This document shows, piece by piece, positions 1 through 12,566 of a stretch of DNA of 64,000 nt. Made by a program: the position numbers and the translations under genes. Location of the stretch: NCBI GenBank assembly GCA_039545355.1, contig BCJJ01000048.1, positions 19,536 through 83,535 on the forward strand, read 5' to 3'. The notes under the pieces were generated by a model, which was not told the origin of the DNA, made no database searches, and saw only the letters and a program-made list of their open reading frames with translations. Numbering within the stretch: position 1 is the first letter of the stretch; each line of letters opens with the position of its first letter. This DNA comes from Trichosporon coremiiforme (taxonomy: Eukaryota; Basidiomycota; Tremellomycetes; Trichosporonales; Trichosporonaceae).

Positions 1-496
1 CGCGATCTACCATGCCGTCCTAGTACATGTTGTTGAGAGGCGATATCGGCGTGAGAGATAAGAGGAATGTTTGCGAGGAGACTGAACGCGTCTAGCGGAT
101 CGAAAGTAGCTGCAGCGAGCGGCATGACACACATCGGAGCGGGAGCAAACAACCAGGTGGTCCATAGGTAAGTCACCGCCCAGGACACCATGAGCATAGC
201 ACCTAACAATGGATCACTACCGCTTCTGAAGATCTCGGTCGAGCTCTGCCGAGGTCTTCTTCGCCACCTGACCTCTGCACTGCATGGGGCACACAGAGTG
301 TGTTTCTGGTAGGCTCCCAAAAACAACAACAACAAACAGCCCACCTCCACCTTTTGCCACTGAAATGTGGTTGGCTGGCGGCTAATGGCGCAGGCGAGAT
401 CGCCCTAATGACTTCATAGGCACGTTGCTAATTCAGCCCGGCTAAATCTGCATACAACGCATTACTGGTGTCCGTACGATACAATTGCATGCGAGG
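1..496. other. Window-edge stretch without a recognised gene
   Basis: No convincing coding exon is seen. It lies downstream of the stop codon of the minus-strand poly(A) polymerase gene and probably holds its 3' UTR plus intergenic DNA. A gene lying mostly outside the window cannot be excluded. Confidence 0.5.
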
Positions 497-2984
497 CTAT
501 CGCAACAGTTCTGTAACGCCCTGCTGACGACCTCGAATAAGCTTCAGATATGTAATGATGACTGTCTGAGGTTGTGAGTTCTGCCTGAGGAAAGCTTGTG
601 CTTGGGCACTCACATTGATGAACATCTCAAAGCTCGAGGAGGTGATGCCAGCTGCACAGTTCTGGAGGTTATCATTGTGCAACAAAACGTTAACCTACCT
701 TCTCCCAGATGAAAGGGTCCTGGACGACCAGGACGTCTCTGGTCCATGCTAATGGCTGCACACCTGCCTTGCCAGTACCCATGCCTTCGTGCCAGTTCGT
801 TCGCTCCATGTCTTCGAACTCGCCGAGGCGGACATTGGCATTCTCAGGCGACAACTTCGCGACCTCCTTTGCCACTAACCGCCGTCGCTCGTCTGCCGTG
901 CCCTTCTCACTTGCGCGCTTAATCACACCGCCGTTCAGAACAGAGAGAATCTGGGCCGACGCATCGAATGATGTCTTCAAGAAGGCAAAGAAGCCGACGA
1001 GAGCGTCGCCGAGGGCGATATCCTCTTGCACCCAGCTTGGCAGCGGCTTCTGCCTGAACCAGATGTGAGCCGCCGCCCCCTTTTGCCGGCCCCAGTTGAC
1101 CCAGACCGTGTTGGGTAGGGTTACGTTGGAGGGATCGAGGTTCGGAGGCACTTTGACGCCTTGCTGCAGGTTCGGCAAGTGCCCCACCGCTTGCAGGTAT
1201 GCAATCGCCATTAGCGTAAGGCAGTAGCTTGAGAATGTCCGTGGGCCTCGTGACGCCGAGGGGTCGTTCAAGTTGAACCTTGCCGCCCACAGCTTCAGGA
1301 AGTGGATCAGCGGCCGTAGGACGAACGGGGACAGCTCGCAGTAGGCCAGAATCAGCTTCGAGTTGTTCCTGAGTTGAGTTATGGGTCAAGCACGATCAAC
1401 TCACCAGCCTCCCATGTCGTTCACATTGATGTCACACTCAATCGAGTTCCGATACTTGAACTTGACGATTGGCACCGTAGCACCCCTAATGGCCTGGCAG
1501 TCCGAAACGCCAGCGATCTGGCTAAGCTTCTGCCTGAGGTAGTAGACATTGTAAAGGCTGTTTTTCGACTTCACGATGGGACGCATCACTTCGTACTTGT
1601 CGCCGACGGGTTCGGTTCGCCACAGGGAAGGATGATCTAGCATCAGCACTCACCTCAGCCGGGTGTCTCACATCCTTCGGGAAGGCGCTTGTCCTGGCGT
1701 CAGCTTTCCACAAGTCGGGGAAGCTCTCACGATGATGACCAGATCCAAATCCCCTTTGCTCCCTGTTGAGCCTCCCCAGGCCACACTGCCAAAGAGATCC
1801 ACCCGGAGCACCCTCTCGCAAGCTCTCCCGTTCGGCGCTCCACTCTTCAACTCCCATCTTTCCAGCCCCATGGTCAGAGTCGCGAGCAGATCCTTGGTGA
1901 GCTTGAGCTGCTCTTGCGACGGCTCAGCCTTGGCCCATGACCGCAGGAGGCTCTCCTCGAGCCGGGTGTACTTGTTAAAGCTCAGTGGTATGCGCATCCG
2001 AGGCGAGGGCGCGCGGAGGTACAGCTCGTACGCCGCCTTGTCGGCGTACGCCTCTTGCGAAAGCTCAGCCATGAAGGAGGCTGTCGGGGCGTAGAAGATC
2101 TCGGTAGCTGACTCTGGTTCCGTTAACTCGGACTCGGAGTCGGAGAGTCTCTTGGTGGCGCGAGCGGGCTTCTTCGGCGGTGGCACAGTAGTCGGCGGAG
2201 GTAATGGTAACTTGATCGTATGCGGTGAAGCAGTACGGGCCGATTGAGGGACGGGTGGAAGCGGACGATGAGGTCTCGCAGTCGACGCAACCGTAGCCGG
2301 ATTAGCACCAAAGGCTGTTGCAGGAGGGTCAGTCTTGGGTGGATCGAAGCGATCCGCAGCAGCAAATCCGTTCTTCCCTTTGTCGATGCTTGTCTGTCGG
2401 GCGGTACGTGTCGACGAGGGAATGGATGTTGGGGGAACTGGAGTTGGAGCTTGCTGAGCTGGAGCTGAGAACGTCAAGAGTGTCACAATGACGCGAGGGA
2501 CGGAAGGCGACTCACCTGGGCGTGCACTGAAGGGGCGCGCCTGAACTGGAGTCTCAGCGGGCGGGGGCACGAGCGGGGACGCCCGTGCGCCGGGCTGTGT
2601 GGACACACTGGACACGCGAGTTGAGCTAAGCTGAGTGGGCTGAGACGAGAGACGTGACGACTGGGAGGACGTGTAAGAGCCTGAAGGCGCTCGAGGCGCA
2701 GATGGTGCCGCGTGTGGAGGTTGCAGAGGAGTCTTCCTTTCCTCGTCGCAGTCGAGTTCGACGAGGGGAGCGTTCGGTACGATATCTTTGTACGTCACTG
2801 GTGACAGCTCTGGTGAGTAGTGACACTGCGGTGGTTCGAACAGCCGCAGAGTCTGCTCCGGCGTGAGCAGCGGGCTTGCAGGTAACGACGGTTGCTTGAC
2901 GGCTGTGGGTGGTGTCGAAGGGGGCGTGTTGAGGTCAAGGAGGTCGTCATAGAGGACGATCAGATCCGCTTCGCCCCTCTGCAT
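497..2984 (-). CDS. Non-canonical poly(A)/poly(U) polymerase (Cid1/Trf4-type nucleotidyltransferase)
   Basis: A template-independent nucleotidyltransferase that adds A or U residues to RNA 3' ends. The first ~300 residues are low-complexity, rich in Pro, Ser and Thr. Next comes the polymerase-beta-like core: a LFGSVAWGGSTGSKGDLDLV stretch carries the G-S motif and the two catalytic aspartates (DLD), and the third is in CDINVN. A PAP-associated helical part follows (NSKLILAYCELSPFVLRPLI, then FLKLWAARFNLND). My exons are 2516-2984, 1731-2464, 1672-1693, 1405-1636, 699-1368 and 497-661, giving about 763 residues; the 51-nt intron at 2465-2515 is in frame and easy to miss. The start is uncertain: ATG 2984 is the first in-frame ATG, but an ATG at 3304 opens an 80-codon frame that might be an upstream exon. 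A versus U specificity cannot be read from sequence. Confidence 0.82.
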
Positions 2985-3373
2985 GCTAGGTCCGTTGAAA
3001 ATGTTGTCGTTACAGCCGTTCGAGGAAGGCGTGTCCGTCGGTACGTCGGGCTCGTCCAGATTGATCAAGGTCCCCAGGTTGCACAGGATGTAGCGTCAAG
3101 TGCGTGCTGTGATGGACGAGAGTTAGGTGTGAACAGAACCGCGTCAGTGATGACTTGAATTTCGATGAGCGGCGACTGGAGGAAGACGCGTCCGCATGTT
3201 TCACAGTGATCAGCCAGGATCAGCGCTCCGCACTCCTGCACACTGTCCTTCCTTCCCTCCGCAAGTGGCGCCTGCGCACCATCCGGAACGACGATTCGGT
3301 GCATTTTTTCAGTCTACGGTTCGGCGAGCTGCGGCGCAGTGAGCAAGTCGCGTTTGGTTGGCACCCGTGGCGC

Positions 3374-6074
3374 TTAGATGGTATCGTCAGCAGGGTTCTC
3401 AGTGAAGCTGAGGGGAGTGAAGGGGTATCCCCCAGCCATGTAGTGTTTGCTGCACGCCTCGACTGTGTATGGTCAGCTGAAACATTCATCAACGTAGCTT
3501 GCAAGGACTCACCCCAGTGGAGACGCATGGCGTGCAGGAAGGCAGAGAGACCCTCCATGAGACAAAGAATGAAGATGGTGAGGGTGAACCAGACGGCGAA
3601 CATGAACACGACAACGACGGCACCGGTGATAGCGGAGCCCTGCCACTCGAAGCCAATCTTCTGGAGCGTCATGTCATACAGCACCTCCGAGAGCTGCGCG
3701 TGCGCAAGAGAAAGCGCCCAGAGACGAAGGTAAGAGGCGGTGTTGGAGATACAGCCAAGGCAGTACTCGATAGTGTGGATGACCTGGTGGATGATGACAT
3801 CGCCCATGTCATGGGGGTTCTCCTCCTCATCGCCTCCGGTGTCCATAGCCTGGCCGAAGGTCTCCTCCTCCTCTCCGTGGTCGACACCAGAGGTAGTCGA
3901 GTTACGGGGCGCGTCCTCGTCCTCGCCGTCAGTGCGGAGACCTACGTAACCCTGGCCCTGGACCTTCTGGTGCTCCTTGTACATGAGGTAGGGCTTCATG
4001 CAGAGCATCCAGGGGACACAGATGACAGCCACGAGGAGGAGAATGGTCTGGACGAAGCCCTGGCCGGGGTACAGCCACGAGCCCTCGGGAACAGTGCCAG
4101 GCGCGAGGAACATGTAAATGAGCATGTTCAGGAGGCCAGGAGGAGTGGTACCGGCGGTCGACCAGTCGATGGACCACTTGAAGATGATACAAATGATGAG
4201 GTAGCCGAAGATGCACCACATGAAGAGGATCTGCGGGACGAACTCGGCAATAATGTTCTGCCTCTTGTTGAAGAAGATGAAGTTGGGAACGTTGAGGCAG
4301 GTGGCGAAGGACATGTGGATGACACCCATGATGATGGACATCTTCATCTTGTACGAATTGATAAAGATGAGGGCGTTCTCGGCACCGCTCCAGAGGGGGT
4401 CGATACCGAAGGGGTAGACGCGGCCAGTGGCGATGGCAGTGACGGGGCCCTCGATCTTCTCGGGCCACTGCCAGCCGGACTGCCAGATCCAGAAGGATTT
4501 GGAGAAAATGTCGTTGTACATGAATCCGGTGAAGATGGCAAAGGTGCCCATGAGCAGGATCATGTAACGACCGTAGAAGAACATCTCGAACATCTCACCG
4601 AGACCGGCGGTAGCGAGGCGAGTCTCGAACAGGATCATGGCGCCAGCAGCAAGAACGGAGAGGATACCGTGGCCGATGTCACCGAACATCACAGCGAAGA
4701 GGAAGGGGAAGGTGATGACGGTGTACAGACCGGGGTTGACCTCCTGGTACGTGGCAATACCGTAGGCGTCAATAAGCGCCTGGAAGCCAGCAGTGAACTT
4801 GTTGGTGCGGAGGAAGGTAGGAGGCATCTGGTGCGTCTTGAGCTCGGAAAGGATAGGAGGAACAGACGTGCCAGCAGTCTCGGTAGCGCGGCGAAGACCG
4901 AGCTGGATCGTGGTGATGTCACGAGTGGGAGTCCATCCCTCGGCAACGAGCGTCTTGCGTCCGGGGTCGTAGGACAAAAGGTTCAGCGTCTTGTAAATGT
5001 CCTCTTCCCGGCGAATCGCGTCACGCCAAGACTCGAGGTTCTCGGCGATCTTGCTGAGCTCGACACGGCGGGTCTGGCCGACGTTGTAGAGGACAGCGTC
5101 GACGTCCTCGAGACGAGCCTGGGTCTCACGAAGAGCATCGGCACGCTTGTCAGGCGACGAGTCAATGGTGTAGAGAGTTCCACCCATGGACTCGGCGACC
5201 TTGCGGATCTTGGCAAGAAGTTCGTCACCGTGAGCGAAGATGATAAAGACATCCTTGAACGTCTTCTTGCCAGTGACGGGGTCGACGAAGGGCTCCTCGA
5301 TCTCCGAGTAGTTCATGTAGAGGTTACCACGGAGCACACGCCAGAGAATACGCTCAAAGGTGGGCATGCGGGTGCGCTCGATAGTACCGGCAACGAACTC
5401 GAGGTCAAAGCCGCCAGCGCCGATACCCTCACCGGGGAGGGTGCCGTACTCGGCAGCAGCCTCGAGGAGGGGCGTGGTGCCGTCACCCTCGTCGAAGGAG
5501 GAGCGGATCTCCGTGTGACGGTTCTCGGCCTCGTTGAAGAAGCCGGCCGTCTCACGAAGGACCCACTTCTTCTCCTCGAGGTCGCCCTTGCGCTTGCCGA
5601 GCTCCTCCCAAGACTTGTTCATCTCGGCGAGACGGCGCTCGTGCTCCTTGAGAGTCTCATCGAGCTCGTCAAAGGCGTTCTGAGCACGGGGTCCGACGCA
5701 CTGGAACGGAGGAATAGCCGTCAGGGGAGGGATGCCGATGGGGGGCTCAAGAGCCCTGATCTGCTTGTTGAACAGACGAGTTCGGCGGGCCATCTCAGCA
5801 AGGCGCGTGAGGCGGTGGTTGAAGGGACGCTGGAAGGCCGAGAGGTCGGGGTTGAGCTGAAGGTCAGTTGTGATCGAGATCATGACAACATACATCCTTG
5901 GGCTGGAAGTTGCCCATCTCTGCGAGCTCATAGATGGTGTCGTGAGCCACTTCGGTGGGGATGTACAGCTGGATCAGCGACATCTCCTCCGAGCCTGCAT
6001 GTTAGCTAGAGAGTCCGCGCATTGAGCTTACGGAAGAGGGAGGGGTACGAGGACCCCTGGTGAGAGTTTGCCAT
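3374..6074 (-). CDS. VPH1: V-type proton ATPase subunit a (Vo sector)
   Basis: Membrane subunit a of the vacuolar H+-ATPase, forming the proton half-channels next to the c-ring. Exons are 6032-6074, 5894-5994, 5857 intron boundary to 3513 (that is 3513-5856) and 3374-3462, and sum to 859 codons (858 aa), a normal family length. The first exon encodes a short leader into the classic RSEEMSLIQLYIPTEV start. The cytosolic N-terminal half with coiled coil spans about residues 1-400, followed by eight or so membrane helices. The essential arginine lies in SYLRLWALSLAHAQLSE. A glutamate/aspartate-rich cytosolic loop precedes it. The last exon ends FTENPADDTI. It is divergent from the acyltransferase gene at 6849. 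Confidence 0.96.
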
Positions 6075-6848
6075 GGTGACCGGCGACTTGTGAGGGAAGC
6101 CGAGTTGGCCGTTTGTGTGTGCAGGTTAGTAGTGTCGATCGAGTTGGTGATGCGGTCAGGCGTGTGGTGCGGTGCAGGCGGAGGGGCACGTCGGCATGTC
6201 CGTGACGCTGTATGCTTGGGTGAATTCTGGTTCCGGCATGCACGCTGACCCCTGGCTGGGAGGATGGCGGGCTGGCTATGGTGGACGGAGAGTCTGGCTG
6301 GATTCCGCTCGATTGGATTGTGGACTGGCGGTGGGTGGCTTGGGCGGTGACGTCCTTGGCGCAGGGCGGAAGTAGACGCACGTGGGGGGTCGACCATGGC
6401 AGGCACGTACCACGCCCAAGAGCGTGCCGGCCGTGTTGGCCGTGTCTGAGTGGCCACTTGCAGACGGACAGGTCCATCATGGATTGCGCGTAGGGTGGTG
6501 GCCGCCGGACCGCATTGCAATGGGTGATTGGCGGCAACCCCACAAGAATGTTCGTCCGACCGATGCCCGTAATCGACACCACTACCACTCCATTGCATCT
6601 TGCTCTTCATCCTCATCCCATCTAGCACTGGCCAGCCCACCTTCCTTCCTCTCCATCGGCCCATGTCCCGCGACGACTGACCTCGTCCGTCATCGATCAC
6701 TCATTCCTCGTCATCAGTAATTTTTCCGGCGTACCCCCACCAACAACCCGCCTCCACCTTCCTGGCCACCTGACGGTCGTAACTCCACTCCGCTCCCCCT
6801 TCCCGCCCTTCCACCTCCCTCACCCACCTCGATCGCGACGACCAAGCC
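6075..6848. promoter_or_regulatory. Divergent intergenic region between VPH1 and the acyltransferase
   Basis: A 774-bp region between two start codons pointing away from each other, so it must contain both promoters. The last ~150 bp before 6849 are pyrimidine-rich on the plus strand, as is usual for 5' leaders in this genome. No specific factor site is claimed. Confidence 0.6.
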
Positions 6849-7992
6849 ATGTCTGTCCTTTCCAAGGCCGGGTACTACCTGAGGTCGATCCAGTACTACA
6901 CCCTCCTCCTCAGCGTCGGCTTCCTCGCCACGTTCATCGCTCTCGTCGCGACCGCGTTCGGCAGGCGGTTCGACACCGACTACTATGTGGCGCGGACGTT
7001 CTACTACATTGCCGGCCCGTTAATGGGGTGGAGCTTCGACGTCGAAGGCGAGGAGCACCTGACCAACCTTGAGAAGGAGGGCAAGTCTGCCGTCCTGCTT
7101 GGAAACCACCAAAAGTAAGTTGAGCTCGCCAGTTACCCGACCCGTGCGGCCCCAAAAGTCGCCCCTGCTGACACGTAAACAGTGTTGTTGACATCCTTTA
7201 CCTCGGCCGCATCTTCCCCAAGCATGCTGCGATCATGGCCAAGAAGGAGCTCAAGTGGATACCCGGACTCGGCTGGTTCAGTGAGTTGTTCTGCAATGGT
7301 GTGCATGACTGGAGCTAACGCGCAGTGTCATTGTCCGGCTCGGTCTTCATTGACCGCGGCAACAACAAGTCGGCTATTCAGAGCATGAAGCTGGCTGGTG
7401 ACGAGATGAAGCGCAAAAAGGTGAGCTGCCATGCGCAGAGAGTAGCTAACGTCAGATCTCTCTTTGGATCTTCCCCGAGGGCACCCGTCACCTCAGCGCC
7501 GAGCCCGAGCTGCTTCCGTTCAAGAAGGGCGCGTTCTACCTCGCCATCCAGTGTAAGTTCGCCAACGGCTTGAAGGCATAACTGACGTCCAGCCGGTACC
7601 CCCATCGTCCCCGTCGTTTGCGAGAACTACAGCCGTCTGCTGAAGAAGGGCTCGTACTTCAAGACCGGTACTCTGAAGATCAAGGGTGAGCTTTCTAACG
7701 CTTGGCCGGCAGCTGACGACCAGTCCTTCCTCCGATTGAGACCAAGGGCCTGAAGGTTCCCGACGACGTCCCCGCGCTCATGGAGAAGGTCCGGGACCAG
7801 ATGTCCGCGACGCTGAAGGAGATCTCGCAGCCTGCGCCGAAGCCGTCAACGAAAAAGGACGCGTCGAAGCGGTCATCGCTCCTCAAGGAAGGCAAGCACA
7901 AGTCGTACCAGTCGACGGACAAGACGGATGTCGCCGTCGACGCTGTCCCGAAGGACGCCGAGGAGAAGGACCCCAAGTTGGCCGTAGCGTAA
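6849..7992 (+). CDS. SLC1: 1-acyl-sn-glycerol-3-phosphate acyltransferase
   Basis: Acylates lysophosphatidic acid to phosphatidic acid in the ER or lipid-droplet membrane, a step of glycerolipid synthesis. Six exons (6849-7114, 7183-7280, 7326-7420, 7456-7552, 7593-7685, 7724-7992) give 306 codons, 305 aa, the usual length. Two hydrophobic segments lie in the first ~60 residues. The catalytic HX4D motif is NHQNVVD and is itself created by the first splice junction. The PlsC substrate motif is IFPEGTRH, followed by a VPVV block. The C-terminus is a lysine/serine-rich hydrophilic tail. All five introns are 35-70 nt. Confidence 0.94.
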
Positions 7993-8179
7993 GCGTTGCT
8001 CCCCTTCCTCTCTCCTCATTCTCTCCCACTACTGCACGGGTGACATTGTTGTGCACAATGGCCCATTCCTCTTCTCACACATCATCGCAGCCGCCGCATA
8101 GAGTGCCTCCTGGACGGAGAGCGGCGGCGGCGCTCCCACTATGCGGCGCTGCGGCGTCCCAGAGTCATAAACTGTAGAA
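7993..8179. other. Short intergenic region between acyltransferase and GPI3
   Basis: Both flanking genes run on the plus strand. The spacer holds the 3' UTR of the first and the promoter of the second in under 200 bp. It includes a GC-rich interrupted inverted stretch near 8098-8158 (repeated ccgcc/ggcgg blocks) that could form a hairpin. Confidence 0.4.
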
Positions 8180-9952
8180 ATGACCCCCACGCAATCTCAA
8201 TCTCGCCCTTTTTTCTCTTTTAATCAATCCACCGTTTGTTTTCTTCGCATGCATAGGCTTATAGAGACAAGGATGATTTCCGACTTTTTCCACCCAAACG
8301 TCGGCGGCGTTGAGGGGCACATCTACTCTCTGTCTGTGGAGCTGCTCAGAAGGGGGCACAAGGTGAGTGAGCGAGCGAGCGGGCGAGCACCAGTGAGCTC
8401 GCTCGGAGATCTAACTCAACTGACGACAACACTGACGCTGACTCACAGGTGATAGTCATAACGCACCACGCCCGCAAGCGCGTCGGCGTGCGCTACCTCG
8501 CCCCGGGGCTCAAGGTCTACCACGTCCCCTTCGTGACGCTGGCCTCCTCGGCGTCATTGCCAAACTATCTCATGTTCCTGCCGTGGTTCCGCACCCTCAT
8601 CCTCCGCGAGAAGATCAACCTGGTGCACGGACACGGCTCCCTCTCTTCCTTGGCGCACGAGGCTATCCACCACGGCGGTCTCCTCGGCGTGCGCAGTGTC
8701 TTTAGCGACCACTCCCTCTTCTCCTTCGACGACAGTGTCGGCATTCTGACGAACAAACTCCTGGCCTCAGCGCTGCGAAACGTGTACGCGTGTATCTGTG
8801 TCTCGCACACGGGGCGGGAGAACACGAGTCTCCGCGGCGAGGTCGAGCCAGAACGCATAAGCGTCATTCCCAATGCGCTCGTTGCGTCCCAGTTCCAGCC
8901 CACTGCTCCCTATACCCCTTCGGCTGGCGACGACACAATAACCATCGTCGTCATCTCCCGCCTCGTCTATCGCAAAGGTATCGACCTCCTCGTCTCTGCC
9001 GCGCCAAGGATCTGCGCCGCGTACCCACAAGTCCGCTTCCTGATTGGCGGCGACGGGCCAAAAATGCTCGACCTGCTGCAGATGCGGGAGAACAACCAGC
9101 TCCAGGACCGTGTCGAGTTGCTCGGCTCTGTGAGGCCGAGAGACGTGAACGATACCCTGAGGAGGGGGCAGATCTACCTCAACACCAGTCTCACTGAGGC
9201 CTTTGGTATCAGTATCATTGAGGCGGCGTGCAGCGGCTTGTTCGTCGTCAGTACGCGCGTTGGAGGGGTTCCGGAGATCCTGCCGGGGGACATGGTCGAG
9301 TTTGCCCGGGCTGATGAGGACGGTGAGTACTCCGAAACCCGAGCGAAAGCGAGGGTTTCGCCTTCCCCCCCCCCCCCCCCTCTTGTGCAATCCTTGGCTC
9401 TCTTTGCAGACTGTGAGGGAATTGAGCGCTGACCAGCAGACATAATCCGCGCCCTCACGCACGCAATCGAAACGATCCAGTCCGGGTCCCACGACCCCGC
9501 CCTCGCCCATCGCCGGATGGAGGACATGTATTCCTGGGCCGCGGTCGCGGAACGTACCGAGCAGGTCTACAGGCGCGTCATGGCGCAGCCGCTCTGGACG
9601 CCCTATGAGCGTCTGAGTCGCTTGTTCTCCCTCGGACCCGTGTTTGGGCCTATTCTGTGTGCCATCACCGCGGTGCAGTGGTGGTGGTACCTGCTTGTCT
9701 GTGCCTTGGTGCCCGAGAGCGAGATTGAGGTCGTGGAGGATGATTGGGACGCGGCGAGGTTTGCTGAGGTGAGTGGTAAGAGTTGGGGGAGGCTGATGAC
9801 AGATTGTCCGAGAGGAGAAGGCGAAGAAAGATGCCGCGGAGAAGCCCGTCGAGATTGTTGACGAGGTCACTGTTGTGGGAAAAGGGAATCCCGAGTGGAC
9901 GGGAGAGGTCGAGGAGGCCATCCAGCGGCCCTATACCCAAGAGCAAGCCTAG
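8180..9952 (+). CDS. GPI3: Phosphatidylinositol N-acetylglucosaminyltransferase catalytic subunit (PIG-A)
   Basis: Transfers GlcNAc from UDP-GlcNAc to phosphatidylinositol, the first step of GPI-anchor synthesis on the cytosolic face of the ER. Exons 8180-8362, 8449-9322, 9440-9768 and 9803-9952 give 511 aa. The family start block [15 protein letters not shown] is present, as are the glycosyltransferase-4 core, a [12 protein letters not shown] segment and the EX7E motif EAFGISIIE (about residue 311). A C-terminal membrane helix ([19 protein letters not shown]) anchors it. The first ~35 residues before ISDFF are longer than usual, so the start may be internal. Intron 2 carries a 16-C homopolymer at 9365-9380. 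The product supplies anchors for the GPI-type cell-surface proteins encoded nearby, though physical proximity need not mean co-regulation. Confidence 0.95.
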
Positions 9953-10098
9953 TTTCATACCCTGTATAGTCAATACCGTCATGTCAATACCTTTAGCACA
10001 AAGCATAGTACACAGAGTATCCATAGGAGGGAAAAACAGTCTATCGTGGTCGCCATCGCGGCTCGTGGGGTATGCGTTGTGTTGTTGTGTGTGTTTGT

Positions 10099-10755
10099 CT
10101 AAATGAGCGAAGTCGCCGTCTCCTCTGCCTTCTCGGCCGCGTCCTGTTCCGTCGAGTAAACCTTCGGCTTGCCACTGAGGGTAATAGCCCACTCCTGCGT
10201 GGGAACCGGACCCTCAGTGAGCGTCGCCGTCGTCTTGGGTTCGGGCACCTTGTCGGGATTGTTCGAGTAGTTGCCCGGCTGCTCGCCAGCCTTGAAGATG
10301 GTGAAAGGCTCGCTCTTCGCGTACACCTGCCCGTGCATCGATTCCGTGAAGATGACGACAAACTTGTCGCCCGTCGGCACGTTCTCGTCTAGGTCCACCT
10401 CGAGCTCGCCGCCGTACGTCCCGTACTTGCCCGCCGAGGCGTGCGGGACCCGCAGGGCAAGCTTCACGAACCCGTCCATCACCTTCTTGTCCACGTTGTG
10501 CAGCTGCACGTCGAACGTCTCGATACCCAGGCCCGCGGCCGTCTTCCACGCCAGAATGTTCTTCTCGCCCACGACCCACGGGATCGAGGGGGAAGGGGAT
10601 AGGACGGGCCAGTACGCGAATCCGCCGACGTTGGCTTGATAGTTAGCTCATCAAGCTCTTGCAGCTGGGCACGGGGGAGGGGGGAGGGAGGAGGGAGAAG
10701 TGGTCTCACCAGTCACGCAAAGAAGCGCAGAAAGGAATCCGAGCAGCCACAACAT
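10099..10755 (-). CDS. Small secreted Kre9/Knh1-like protein, copy 1
   Basis: Exons 10710-10755 and 10099-10634 encode 193 aa. Exon 1 is a signal peptide (MLWLLGFLSALLCVT). The mature part begins ANVGGFAYWPVLSPSPSIPW, then GEKNILAWK, an extracellular beta-sandwich start typical of the Ser/Thr-rich GPI-anchored Kre9/Knh1 N-terminal family. The C-terminus has no clear hydrophobic GPI signal, so it may be freely secreted. Unlike the other copies in this window its only intron (10635-10709, phase 1) falls directly after the signal peptide and not after the conserved Trp. Function unknown; the family is linked to beta-1,6-glucan and wall assembly in yeasts. Confidence 0.75.
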
Positions 10756-11961
10756 GGCAGTCGTTGGTGTCGAGGGAAAGTGTGTGTGTGAGTTGTGTCA
10801 ATGTCAACGGCGAGATGGCTCGTCGCGCACATTTCGGCGTGCAATCTCAGGGCACCGCGGCCAAGGCCACGGCGGCGAGGCACAGCAACGGTCGCACGGT
10901 GGCCACCAGCGGTGCTGTGGATCTGTGCCACTCTAGGCCTCCGAGGTGTTCCCACGCCTAACCGAGGAGCAGGTCACGTGGTATGCGGCAGGCAGGCGAA
11001 TGCTGGCATACCGGTGCTAGGTGGCGACTGAGGCCTCGCGGTGGACGAGTAGACCTGGCGGATGCGTGCCTTTTTTTCCGGTCCCCTCTCTGACTCTTTC
11101 GTCGCGTCCTGTTCTCATTCAAGAATGCTCAGGGTAGTGAGGATTTCCAGGACCCAAAACGTCGCCTTGCAGTCGAAGTGTCAGGAGCAGTGAGCGCCAG
11201 CGTTCCATGGCGGTGCACTCGGTCAGTCAGCTCCTGGCAGCCATTCGTTCTCGTAAATAGACGTGTCGGCGGACTCCTCATACAGACTGCGCAGGCAGGT
11301 TCAGCAGCAACGCACAACGCACGCGGTCAGTCTCTGCGGCCTTCTGCGGTCCTTTGACTAAGGGACGACGACCCGGTACCGAAGCCCGCTAAGCCGACCT
11401 AGACACCTTCAAGCAGTGCGCGCCGCCGCCATGCCGTTCGTGGGTCTCTGTGGGTTTCCGGTGTGTATCCGTTTGTTGTTTTTTTTGTCTTCGACTCTCT
11501 TTAAAGGCGCAGTTCGGCACGGCACTACCGACGCCTCATTCTGTGTCCTGCCCCTACTGCTCTTAACCCACACACAGTATGGCTGCCCCGGCTGCGCCTG
11601 CTGCACGACCCCCGTTACACTTCTAGACACACGACACACGATCTCGCATCTCACTTCTCGATCTGCACCTTCCTCAGCGACGGCGATCACTGCGGGTGAC
11701 GAGGTGGCCCGTACGTTGACTCGCACGACCTCAACTACTTCTTCCTTCAGCACCGAGTCTCCCCCGCAGCGAACTGCAAGACACGCGCAGTCCGCCGGCT
11801 GACTCCCGAACACGAACGCAGTTAACGCGGCATAAACGCATACCCCATCATCAAGCATAGCGACGACAGCATATCCAACAACACAGGCACCCATACCACA
11901 CCGGTACACCGAACTGAAACCCTAATACACTTCCGAGCCGATCCGAACGAACACCAAGACA
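10756..11961. other. Intergenic region, 1.2 kb, between divergent Kre9-like copies 1 and 2
   Basis: The flanking genes point away from each other, so both promoters lie here. The part nearest 11961 is pyrimidine-rich with many ACA triplets, suggestive of a long 5' UTR. No coding exon is supported. Confidence 0.5.
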
Positions 11962-12566
11962 ATGCGCTCCTTCCTCCTCCTCTTCCTGTTTGCGAGCTGG
12001 GCCAGCATAGGCGCAGCGCTCAAGATCCTCCACCCCGCTGAGGACGAGACGGTCCGCGCCGACTTCAAGTATGAGATCCAGTGGGCCGTGAGTGTCCCCT
12101 CCCCTCCTGCACAGATCACTGTGACACCTCAGTTGACCACCAGACCAACGCCTCGGACCCCGAATGGGCCTACTTTGCCCTCCTCTCGGACAGTGGGCAG
12201 ACGAACGGGCGCTGGCGTCTGCGCACCTCAGCGACGAACCACAGTTTCCTCCCCAGTTTCGCCGACCTCTACAACCCCGAGGCGCAGAACGGCGCGCGTG
12301 TCCGGCTCGAAGTCCGCGGCCGCGTCGCAGACAGCGAGGGCGTCGTTGACACGAGAGTACTGGACAGCACCGATTTCTGGGTCAACGGCACGAGCTGGGC
12401 GAACAACCTCATGCCCGACTTCAACTGGTCCAAGCCCCCGCGGCCTAGTTCCACGCCGAAGAGCGCAGAGGAGCAGGCGCGGATACTCAATGCGGGCGGG
12501 GCGGGGCGGGCACACGTCGGGCTGGGAGCGATGCTCGCCGTCATTGCGGGCGCGGCGCTGCTGTAA
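11962..12566 (+). CDS. GPI-anchored Kre9/Knh1-like surface protein, copy 2
   Basis: Exons 11962-12087 and 12144-12566 give 182 aa. It has a signal peptide (MRSFLLLFLFASWASIGAA), then the family opening LKILHPAEDETVRADFKYEI with QWA, a WAYFALLS strand, several N-glycosylation sites (NQT or NAS, NHS, NGT, NWS) and a C-terminal GAMLAVIAGAALL hydrophobic tail that is a good GPI signal. The 56-nt intron is phase 0 and falls just after the QW of the first strand, the position shared by copies 3-6. Likely wall or plasma-membrane attached; molecular role unknown. Confidence 0.8.

Noticed and set aside
3499..6009. 836-codon open frame on the plus strand opposite VPH1
   Set aside because: It is the mirror of a well-conserved V-ATPase gene. 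Its translation is Val/Leu/Glu/Gly-biased with no motifs, as expected from third-position GC bias.
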